A DNA stretch of 5,228 nucleotides, from contig JAEZBK010000141.1 of the NCBI GenBank assembly GCA_023427355.1, positions 1 to 5,228 of the forward strand, in the 5' to 3' direction. The position numbers were made by a program, and so were the translations under genes. Positions 1-5,228 of the stretch are shown piece by piece (the first letter of the stretch is position 1; every line of letters starts with the position of its first letter). This DNA comes from Pseudomonadota bacterium (GTDB lineage Bacteria; Pseudomonadota; Alphaproteobacteria; Micropepsales; Micropepsaceae). The notes beneath the pieces are model-generated. The model was not told the DNA's origin and did not search any database. It worked only from the letters and a program-made list of their open reading frames with translations.

Positions 1-180
1 CTTGAAGGCCTGCCCCGGCGCGCCCATCGAGATGAACTCGTGCGGGAAGTCCTGCACCCAATCCCCGGTCAATGATCCGGTGATGGCGGCGATGAAAACC
101 TCCCGGCCATCGGCGCGGGCGCTCGCCGCCACGGCGCGCGGCAGGTCACCGCCGCCGGCGATCAGCCCCAGCCTGCTCAC
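1..180 (-). CDS. lpxI: UDP-2,3-diacylglucosamine pyrophosphatase LpxI, N-terminal 60 residues (3' end outside window)
   Basis: LpxI hydrolyses UDP-2,3-diacylglucosamine to lipid X (2,3-diacylglucosamine 1-phosphate) and UMP. It is the step done by LpxH in E. coli; LpxI is the unrelated replacement characterised in Caulobacter and common in alphaproteobacteria. The visible 60 codons start at a GTG and read SRLGLIAGGGDLPRAVA, the glycine-rich opening typical of the family (formerly DUF1009). They continue through FIAAITG (residues 29-35) and end in FPHEFISMGAPGQAFK, which resembles the family's FPH...LG..GKAFK stretch. The start is supported by the family N-terminus, by a GTGA overlap with the lpxA stop, and by an AGGGG element (190-194) 9 nt upstream. 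The C-terminal catalytic domain is not visible, so activity cannot be judged. The position just after lpxA, usually followed by lpxB, fits the assignment. Confidence 0.9.
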   Translation of the reverse strand, partial: MSRLGLIAGGGDLPRAVAASARADGREVFIAAITGSLTGDWVQDFPHEFISMGAPGQAFK

Positions 181-977
181 GTCTCGCCGCCCCTGCGCCG
201 CGCCAGGCACAGTTCCTGCTTGGCGTCGGCCAGGATGAACTCCGCGAATTCGCGCACTTCTGCCACACCGGTCCAGCGGTCGAACGCCTCGCGCGCGCGC
301 TGTGCGATGCTGCCATCTGTGCCGTAGAAGACATGGCGATAGGCGCCGCGCAGCGCGTTGATCGTCTCGCGGCTCTTGCCGCTGCGCTTCAACCCGATCA
401 GGTTCAGCCCCGCCAGTTCGGCATGATCGCCGAACGCCATGCCATAGGGCACGATATCGCGATTGACGCCGGTCAGTCCGCCCACCATGGCGCCACGTCC
501 CACGCGGCAGAACTGCTGCACCGCCGCCAGGCCGCCAAAGATCACCCGGTCGCCGACGACGCTATGGCCGCCCAGCGCCACCGAATTGGCCATGGTGACG
601 TCATCGCCCACCACGCAATCATGGCCGACATGGCTTCCCGCCATGAAATAGCCGCGCGCCCCGACGATGGTGACGCCCTTGTCGCGCTTGCTGCCGCAAT
701 TCATGCTGACCATCTCGCGCACCACGCAATCGGCGCCGATCTCAAGCCGCCCTTCCGGAAAATCATTGCCCCGGATCTGGCCTTCGCCGCCCAGCACCGC
801 CTGCGGATGGACCACCGTGCGCGCGCCCACCAGGGTGACGCCCATGATGCTGACATGGCTCATCAGCCGCACGCCATCGCCCAGCGTCACGCGCGGGCCG
901 ACATGGCAGAAAGGCCCGATCTCGACACCCGCGCCCAGTACCGCGCCGTCCTCGACGATGGCGCTGGAATGGATCAC
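177..977 (-). CDS. lpxA: acyl-ACP--UDP-N-acetylglucosamine O-acyltransferase LpxA
   Basis: This is the first lipid A enzyme: it moves an (R)-3-hydroxyacyl chain from ACP to the 3-OH of UDP-GlcNAc in the cytosol. The 266 residues match the usual family length (about 260). Residues 2 to about 185 are hexapeptide repeats of a left-handed beta-helix ([22 protein letters not shown]), followed by a helical C-terminal domain (190-266) containing LNLIGLKRSGKSRE. The catalytic base equivalent to E. coli His125 is His119 in GSHVGHDC, with His116 nearby. Asn192 and Arg198 match E. coli Asn198 and Arg204. Gly167 lies at the hydrocarbon-ruler position (E. coli Gly173), which suggests that a long hydroxyacyl chain can fit. 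Oddities: E. coli His160 is Gln154 here, and the QDLK substrate-loop motif is replaced by QIRGN (67-71). The GTG start is chosen because the reading frame then begins with the family's IH..AIV motif and overlaps the fabZ stop as GTGA; the next in-frame Met is about residue 39. A weak GAGAAG lies 5 nt upstream. Confidence 0.96.
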   Translation of the reverse strand: MIHSSAIVEDGAVLGAGVEIGPFCHVGPRVTLGDGVRLMSHVSIMGVTLVGARTVVHPQAVLGGEGQIRGNDFPEGRLEIGADCVVREMVSMNCGSKRDKGVTIVGARGYFMAGSHVGHDCVVGDDVTMANSVALGGHSVVGDRVIFGGLAAVQQFCRVGRGAMVGGLTGVNRDIVPYGMAFGDHAELAGLNLIGLKRSGKSRETINALRGAYRHVFYGTDGSIAQRAREAFDRWTGVAEVREFAEFILADAKQELCLARRRGGET

Positions 978-1432
978 GCGGTCTTCTCGCTGCCGTCATG
1001 GATCATGGCGCTGTACTGTGCCTCGGCGCACAGATCCTCGCCCACATAGACCTTGCCCTCGAACTTGAACACCGGGCCGCGCCGCCGGATCGCCTTGACC
1101 GGCATGCGGATCATGTCCCCGGGCCGCACCGGCTTGCGGAAGCGCACCTCGTCCATGGTCATGAAGAAGACCTTGCTGCCCGCATTCTGGCCCAGCGAAT
1201 GTTGCACGATCGCGCCCGATGTCTGGGCCATCGCCTCGACCAGCAGCACGCCCGGCATCACCGGAAAATCGGGAAAATGCCCGGCGAAATGCGGCTCGTT
1301 GTAGCTCACGGCCTTCCAGCCGGTGCCGCTTTCGAACGGCACGATGTCGGTGATCTTTTCCACGAACAGGAATGGCGCCCGATGGGGCAGCAGCTTCATG
1401 ATCGCGTCAATGTCCAGAACCGTATCAGTCAT
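974..1432 (-). CDS. fabZ: 3-hydroxyacyl-[acyl-carrier-protein] dehydratase FabZ
   Basis: FabZ is a cytosolic hot-dog-fold enzyme that dehydrates (3R)-hydroxyacyl-ACP to trans-2-enoyl-ACP in fatty acid elongation. It competes with LpxA and LpxD for the same hydroxyacyl-ACP pool, which is why it commonly sits among lpx genes. The 152-residue product is of normal length. It opens with [20 protein letters not shown] (8-27), the usual LPHR.PFL.VD-type start. The catalytic region is [17 protein letters not shown] (45-61), giving His52, followed by [11 protein letters not shown] (63-73), giving Glu66. These correspond to the His/Glu pair of the family. The C-terminal half has the expected [13 protein letters not shown] segment (94-106). 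ATG lies inside the lpxD 3' end (ATGACTGA, 8-nt overlap) with a purine-rich GGAAAGAAAG just upstream. I see nothing that suggests the FabA isomerase function. Confidence 0.97.
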   Translation of the reverse strand: MTDTVLDIDAIMKLLPHRAPFLFVEKITDIVPFESGTGWKAVSYNEPHFAGHFPDFPVMPGVLLVEAMAQTSGAIVQHSLGQNAGSKVFFMTMDEVRFRKPVRPGDMIRMPVKAIRRRGPVFKFEGKVYVGEDLCAEAQYSAMIHDGSEKTA

Positions 1433-2453
1433 CTTTCTTTCCGTTTTGGCGGCGCAGGGCCTTCAAGGCGGCCAGGTCGCGCACCCATTCTCTTACAGGC
1501 TTGGCGGGCAGCCCGCCATAATCCATGCCGCCCTCATAGCTGGTGTGCGACGGCAGGCCGGCCTGGCCGGCGAAGCGCGCGCCGCTTCCGATGCGCACAT
1601 GATCGCCAATGCCCACCTGCCCGGCCAGCACCACGAAATCGCCGATCTCGCAGCTTCCGGCGATGCCCACCTGCGCGATGATGAAGCAATGCCGTCCGAT
1701 GCGCACATTGTGCCCGATCATCACCAGGTTATCGATCTTGGTGCCTTCGCCGATCACCGTGTCGCCCAGCGCGCCACGGTCTATCGTGGTGTTCGCGCCG
1801 ATCTCCACCTTGTCCTGCACGATGACGCGGCCCAGTTGCGGCACCTTGGCATGGCCCGCGGCCGACGAGGCAAAACCGAATCCCGGCGCGCCAATGCACG
1901 CACCCGGCCTGATGACGACCCCATCGCCGATCAGCGCATGGGTGATGGTGACGCCCGCGCCGATCGTGCAACCGCGCCCGATGGCGACGCCCGGCCCGAT
2001 GGCGGCGCCCGGCCCGATGCGCGTACCCTCGCCGATCTGCGCCCCCGCACCGATCACCACATGCGGCGCCAGCGTCGCGCCTTCGCCGATCACCGCGCCG
2101 GGATCGATCGCGCCTGATGGCCATGCCACATCGTCATGCTCGGGATAGAACAGCGCACAGGCGGCTGAGAAAGCCGGCCCCACCGCCTTCACCGGCACCA
2201 GCGTCATGGCGCCGGGCGCATCGGCCACGCCCTTGTCGGGCACCAGGCAGAAGCCGGCGCGGCTGCGCGCGAAACCGGCCTTCTGGTCGCGCGCGCCATT
2301 GAAGAAGGAAAGATGCTGCGGCCCCGCCCCATCCAGCCCCGCCACATCGGCGATCACGGCATCGGGTGCGGAAGGCGCCGCCACACCCAGCTTCGCGCAA
2401 AGCGCCCCGAGCGTCAGGGGCCCTTGGTTGCGGTAGAAGCGCGGATCGGCCAT
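1425..2453 (-). CDS. lpxD: UDP-3-O-(3-hydroxyacyl)glucosamine N-acyltransferase LpxD
   Basis: LpxD is the third lipid A enzyme. It adds an (R)-3-hydroxyacyl group from ACP to the 2-amino group of UDP-3-O-acyl-glucosamine, giving the substrate of LpxI. The product has 342 residues, as expected. Residues about 1-105 form the uridine-binding N-terminal domain, beginning [18 protein letters not shown] (6-23). Residues about 113-300 are left-handed beta-helix hexapeptides. The family signature GFGFA...[11 protein letters not shown] is at 191-210 and [15 protein letters not shown] at 221-234. The catalytic His is His248 in [13 protein letters not shown] (241-253), equivalent to E. coli His239. The C-terminal tail [21 protein letters not shown] (313-333) is of the alphaproteobacterial kind. 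The ATG start lies 4 nt after the ompH stop with no clear Shine-Dalgarno site, so its translation may depend on coupling to ompH. Two adjacent hexapeptides are encoded by an almost perfect 18-bp tandem repeat. Confidence 0.97.
   Translation of the reverse strand: MADPRFYRNQGPLTLGALCAKLGVAAPSAPDAVIADVAGLDGAGPQHLSFFNGARDQKAGFARSRAGFCLVPDKGVADAPGAMTLVPVKAVGPAFSAACALFYPEHDDVAWPSGAIDPGAVIGEGATLAPHVVIGAGAQIGEGTRIGPGAAIGPGVAIGRGCTIGAGVTITHALIGDGVVIRPGACIGAPGFGFASSAAGHAKVPQLGRVIVQDKVEIGANTTIDRGALGDTVIGEGTKIDNLVMIGHNVRIGRHCFIIAQVGIAGSCEIGDFVVLAGQVGIGDHVRIGSGARFAGQAGLPSHTSYEGGMDYGGLPAKPVREWVRDLAALKALRRQNGKKDD
1433..1442 (-). promoter_or_regulatory. likely ribosome binding site of fabZ
   Basis: The purine-only run GGAAAGAAAG lies immediately before the fabZ ATG, with the GGA 7 nt upstream of it. 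It encodes part of the last codons of lpxD (GKK). It supports ATG at 1432 as the fabZ start despite the 8-nt overlap. The match to a Shine-Dalgarno consensus is only partial, so overlap-mediated reinitiation may contribute. Confidence 0.5.
1978..2013. repeat. 18-bp tandem repeat inside lpxD, two copies
   Basis: Two adjacent 18-bp units (1978-1995 and 1996-2013), beginning CCGATGGCG on the plus strand, are identical except at one base (A1987 versus G2005). On the coding strand they encode GPGAAI (LpxD residues 147-152) and GPGVAI (153-158), two consecutive hexapeptides of the beta-helix. A more diverged continuation starts at 2014 (CCGATGCGCG). The unit length equals exactly one hexapeptide. 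This may be recent duplication by slippage or simply convergent codon choice on a repetitive protein motif. Confidence 0.8.
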
Positions 2454-2457
2454 TGCG

Positions 2458-3015
2458 TCAGGGCTTCGCGGGCGCGGCCCCGCCCAGCGTGACCTTCACG
2501 GTGGGAAGCTGCGCATCCAGCTTGGCGATGGCGTCCGGGGTGATGTCGAAGGCGTTGTTGCTGGCGAAGATCACCGCGCTCTTGTCCACCACCATGTTGG
2601 CGCCGCGCGCCTTGACGATCTCGTTGACGATGGGCTCCAGCGCCTTGGCGATGGTGCCCTGCGCCTGCGCAGCGGCCTGTTGCAGCTGCACCTGGCGGCG
2701 CTCGGCGCCCGCCTGCGCGTTGCGCACCTTGGCATTGAAGGCATCCTCGCGCTGCTTGCGCGCTTCCGCGCCCAGGATGGCAACTTCCTGCCGCAGCTTC
2801 TCGCCTTCGGCCGCCAGCGATTTCTGCTGCGACGCCAGGCTGGCCTGGGTCTGGCTGGACAGCGTCTGGAGCTGCTTGCTCACATCCTGCCCCGCCTTGG
2901 AGAACTGGATCAGCGCGGTGCGATCCAGCACCACGATCTTGGGCTGGGGCGGCGCCGCCAGCGCGGGCGCGGCAGCGGCCAGAAGGATCAGCGAAATCGC
3001 GAGGGTCTTCTTCAT
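2458..3015 (-). CDS. ompH: OmpH/Skp-family periplasmic chaperone
   Basis: Skp/OmpH proteins form trimers in the periplasm that hold unfolded outer-membrane proteins on the way to BamA. The 185-residue product begins with a clear Sec signal peptide: MKK, a hydrophobic run (residues 5-16) and a cleavage site after PALA at residue 20. The mature protein starts with a short beta segment, [11 protein letters not shown] (26-36), where the family usually has a VD-type motif. A long Gln/Ala/Glu-rich stretch with heptad character (about 42-125) forms the coiled-coil tentacles. The return segment [20 protein letters not shown] (140-159) matches the family's VVD...V.YA....DIT ending. A short Ala/Pro/Lys tail closes it. 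It lies 3 nt after bamA, the classical bamA-ompH-lpxD order. The start is supported by an AGGA 9 nt upstream. Sequence conservation in this family is low, so the call rests on length, architecture and context. Confidence 0.93.
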   Translation of the reverse strand: MKKTLAISLILLAAAAPALAAPPQPKIVVLDRTALIQFSKAGQDVSKQLQTLSSQTQASLASQQKSLAAEGEKLRQEVAILGAEARKQREDAFNAKVRNAQAGAERRQVQLQQAAAQAQGTIAKALEPIVNEIVKARGANMVVDKSAVIFASNNAFDITPDAIAKLDAQLPTVKVTLGGAAPAKP

Positions 3016-3018
3016 CGG

Positions 3019-5228
3019 TTAGAGTCCTGTTCCGGTTCTCAGGTGGATGATCTGTTCACGGTCGTAAGGCGCCTTCACCAGCGGGATGCCCAGATCAATC
3101 TGCAGCGGACCGAAGGGCGAGACCCATTCGATGCTGAGACCGGTGGAGGCGCGGAAGGCAAGATTGTCGCGCACGCAGTTGGTCACGGTGCAGGTGCGGT
3201 TGGTCACGCTGTCCAGGTGGCCCACGGTGCCGAAATCGGTGAAGAACGAAACCTTGATGCCCGCGCTTTCGGGAAAGAGCGAAGGCATGGAGAGGTTGAA
3301 CGTGCCGATGGCCGACACATTGCCGCCCACCGCCGAGATGCGCTCGTCCTGCGAGACGTCGCGCGGACCGACGCCGGCGATGGAGAAGCCGCGGAAGCTG
3401 TCGCCGCCCTCGAAATAGCGCGAATTGACCGGCACCCGGCTGCCGTCATAGCCGGTGATGTACTTGGCGCGGAACGACAGGCCGCCCACAAAGCCCAGCG
3501 GCAGCGGCGTATAGGCCGACATGGTCGCCTGGCTTTCCAGGTATTTCAGCGATCCGCCAAAGCCCGCGAAGAACTGCGAGAAGGAGAAGGTGCCGCCCGA
3601 TGTGGGGACGCGGAAATCGTCCACATTGTTGTAGCTGTAGGTGTAGCCGATCACCGAACCGTTCTGGTTGCCGTCCGACAGAAGGATTTCCAGCGGCGCC
3701 GCGCCGTTCACGCTGATCTTCTGGATCTTGTACATGTAGTTCAGCGAGACGAACGAGAATTCCGACACCGGGAAGCCCAGCTTCAGCACCGCCGCCGTGG
3801 TGTCGCCCGAGAACGCCGCCTGGGTATATTCGGTCACCATCTTCTGCAGGTCGATGCCCGCCGAAAGCGGCCGGTCGAGGAACCAGGGCTCGCTGAAGCT
3901 GAGCTGGAACTGCTTCTGCACATAGGACATGCGCGCGATCGCCGCCAGCGACTGGCCGCGGCCGAACAGGTTGCTTTCGGTATAGCTGATGTCGCCGATG
4001 ATGCTGGAGTAGGACGAATAGCCAAGGCCGATGGCGATGGAGCCGGTGGACTGCTCCGTCACCGACACGGTGACGTTGGTGCGGTCGGGCTGGCTGCCCG
4101 GCGTGTTGCGCACCTGCACGTCCTTGAAGAAGCCCAGCGAACGGATGCGCTGCTGCGAACGGTCCAGCAGCACGCGGTTGAAGGCATCGCCTTCCACCAG
4201 GCGGAATTCGCGGCGGATAACGCGGTCCAGCGTGCGGGTGTTGCCGGCAATGTCGATGCGCTCGATATAGACGCGCGGGCCCTGCGCCACGTCGAAATTG
4301 ACGTCGATGGTGCGCGCTTCGCGGTTGCGTTCGATGCGCGGCGTCACCTGCGCAAAGGCATAGCCGCGCGTGCCCGCCAGGTTGGTCAGCGAATCCAGGC
4401 CCTGCTGGATGCGCTCGGAATTGTACCAGTCGCCCGGCGCCATGCGCAGGGCCGGCAGAAGCTGCTTTTCCGGCAGCTCGGTGATCTTGGAATCCACCTG
4501 CACCTTGCCCAGGCGATAGCGCGGGCCTTCGTTGATGGTGAAGGTGATGAAGAAGCTTTCCGCGCCGGGGGTGAGCTGCGCCACGGAACTGGTGACGTTG
4601 AAATCGGCATAGCCGCGCGCGACGTAATAGCGGCGCAGCAATTCGCGGTCATAGGCCAGCCGGTCGGGATCGTAATTGTCGTTGGTGGACAGGATCTTCC
4701 ACCAGGCGCTCTCCTCGGTGGCGATCACGCTTCGCAGCGTGGCGGCGTCGAAGATCTTGTTGCCGACGAAATTGATGCGGCTGACGCCGGTATTGTCGCC
4801 CTCGGTGATGGAGAAGATCAGGTCCACGCGGTTCTGCGGGCGCGAGATGATCTGCGGCTCGATGCGCGCGGCGAAGCGGCCGTTGCGGCGATACAGCTCC
4901 ATGATGCGCGTCACGTCCGCCTGCACCTTGGCGCGGGTGAAGACGGCGCGCGGCTTGATCTGGGTTTCCTTGGTCAGGTCCTTGGACGAGATCTTGCTGT
5001 TGCCCTCGAAAACCACCTGGTTGACGATGGGGTTCTCGGTCACGCGCACGGTCAGGACACCGTTGGCCGGATTGAAGTCGATCCGCGTCGCCGAGGTGAA
5101 CAGGCCGGTGGCGAACAGCGCCTTCACCGCCACGTCTGCTTCCTCGGGGCTGTAGAGATCGCCCGCGCGCAGGTTCACATAGGTCAGCACGGTCGCATTC
5201 TCGATGCGCTGCGTGCCCACCACCTGGA
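3019..5228 (-). CDS. bamA: outer membrane protein assembly factor BamA (5' end outside window)
   Basis: BamA is the Omp85-family core of the BAM complex, which folds beta-barrel proteins into the outer membrane. About 736 codons are visible; the frame is open to the window edge, so the signal peptide and first few residues of POTRA1 are missing and the GTG at 5223 is not the true start. Numbering from that codon: POTRA1 about 1-65 (VVGTQRIE at its start), POTRA2 66-143 (VVFEGNSKI), POTRA3 146-233 (INFVGNKIF), POTRA4 236-314, POTRA5 317-391 (IDIAGNTRTLDRVIRREF). The 16-strand barrel runs from about 395, with NLFGRGQSL (418-426) and the loop-6 motif FRGF (610-613) whose Arg611 is the conserved lock residue of Omp85 proteins. 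SPFGPLQIDLGIPL (702-715) marks the last strands. Odd points: the protein ends GTGL rather than in an aromatic residue, loop 6 is short, and Cys678/Cys683 form a CX4C pair after the FTDFGTVG strand. It is upstream of ompH by 3 nt. The family assignment is firm. Confidence 0.98.
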   Translation of the reverse strand, partial: QVVGTQRIENATVLTYVNLRAGDLYSPEEADVAVKALFATGLFTSATRIDFNPANGVLTVRVTENPIVNQVVFEGNSKISSKDLTKETQIKPRAVFTRAKVQADVTRIMELYRRNGRFAARIEPQIISRPQNRVDLIFSITEGDNTGVSRINFVGNKIFDAATLRSVIATEESAWWKILSTNDNYDPDRLAYDRELLRRYYVARGYADFNVTSSVAQLTPGAESFFITFTINEGPRYRLGKVQVDSKITELPEKQLLPALRMAPGDWYNSERIQQGLDSLTNLAGTRGYAFAQVTPRIERNREARTIDVNFDVAQGPRVYIERIDIAGNTRTLDRVIRREFRLVEGDAFNRVLLDRSQQRIRSLGFFKDVQVRNTPGSQPDRTNVTVSVTEQSTGSIAIGLGYSSYSSIIGDISYTESNLFGRGQSLAAIARMSYVQKQFQLSFSEPWFLDRPLSAGIDLQKMVTEYTQAAFSGDTTAAVLKLGFPVSEFSFVSLNYMYKIQKISVNGAAPLEILLSDGNQNGSVIGYTYSYNNVDDFRVPTSGGTFSFSQFFAGFGGSLKYLESQATMSAYTPLPLGFVGGLSFRAKYITGYDGSRVPVNSRYFEGGDSFRGFSIAGVGPRDVSQDERISAVGGNVSAIGTFNLSMPSLFPESAGIKVSFFTDFGTVGHLDSVTNRTCTVTNCVRDNLAFRASTGLSIEWVSPFGPLQIDLGIPLVKAPYDREQIIHLRTGTGL
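3025..3033 (-). promoter_or_regulatory. ribosome binding site of ompH, inside the bamA 3' end
   Basis: GGAACAGGA on the minus strand ends 9 nt before the ompH ATG and carries an AGGA core. It overlaps the last codons of bamA, which here include AGA, GGA, ACA and GGA, choices that differ from the G/C-ending codons of the surrounding gene. This suggests that the bamA end is constrained by its role as the ompH translation signal. Confidence 0.6.

Noticed and set aside
333..1049. Plus-strand open frame (238 codons) opposite lpxA
   Set aside because: It mirrors the beta-helix repeats of lpxA, with HA/AD-rich low-complexity sequence. A long antisense frame is expected in high-GC DNA, and lpxA on the other strand is unequivocal.
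998..1681. Plus-strand open frame (227 codons) across fabZ and the lpxD end
   Set aside because: It spans two real genes on the opposite strand, is rich in Arg/His/Ala without a family signature, and has no credible ribosome binding site.
1323..2117. Long plus-strand open frame (264 codons) opposite lpxD
   Set aside because: It is antisense to the hexapeptide region of lpxD. Its Ala/His/Asp-rich, repetitive composition is what the reverse complement of GC-rich hexapeptide codons gives. It has no recognisable domain and no start signal.
2454..2457. Internal promoter or terminator between ompH and lpxD, or at other junctions
   Set aside because: The longest non-coding gap in the window is 4 nt. 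I saw no hairpin followed by a T-run and no convincing -35/-10 pair at any junction.
2366..3022. Plus-strand open frame (218 codons) opposite ompH
   Set aside because: The Ser/Ala/Cys-rich translation is a reflection of the Gln/Ala coiled-coil codons of ompH. The opposite strand has a signal peptide, a ribosome binding site and the expected gene order.
5221..5223. GTG as the true start of bamA
   Set aside because: The frame stays open to the window edge, the sequence here is already inside POTRA1 (VVGTQRIE), and a BamA must carry a signal peptide, which is missing. The gene simply continues outside the window.

Overview
The window is a tightly packed, all-minus-strand stretch of an outer-membrane biogenesis operon. 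Read in transcription order (right to left) it holds bamA (5' end outside the window), ompH/skp, lpxD, fabZ, lpxA and lpxI (3' end outside the window). The base composition is GC-rich with strong G/C in third codon positions. The gene order, the use of lpxI rather than lpxH, and the style of the BamA and LpxD sequences all point to an alphaproteobacterium. I cannot resolve the order or genus by eye.

Layout: bamA fills 3019-5228 (five POTRA domains plus the beta-barrel, without the signal peptide). ompH follows after 3 nt, then lpxD after 4 nt. fabZ overlaps lpxD by 8 nt, lpxA overlaps fabZ by 4 nt, and lpxI overlaps lpxA by 4 nt. Essentially every base is coding. There is no room for an internal terminator and I see no internal promoter, so the genes are probably one transcript with translational coupling at most junctions. 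The two 4-nt overlaps are both GTGA, so lpxA and lpxI both start with GTG.

The genes divide into two linked jobs. BamA (the outer-membrane insertase) and OmpH/Skp (its periplasmic chaperone) deliver beta-barrel proteins. FabZ, LpxA, LpxD and LpxI act at the inner membrane or in the cytosol: FabZ draws (3R)-hydroxyacyl-ACP into fatty acid elongation, LpxA and LpxD use the same pool to acylate the UDP-sugar, and LpxI cleaves the resulting UDP-diacyl-glucosamine to lipid X. The operon therefore couples supply of outer-membrane proteins and lipid A.

I found no mobile element, RNA gene, CRISPR array or evidently new system; this is a conserved housekeeping locus. The points worth a second look are local: a BamA that ends in Leu instead of the usual aromatic residue, a Cys pair in a late barrel loop of BamA, an LpxA whose substrate-loop and active-site residues differ from the E. 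coli enzyme, and an 18-bp tandem repeat inside lpxD.
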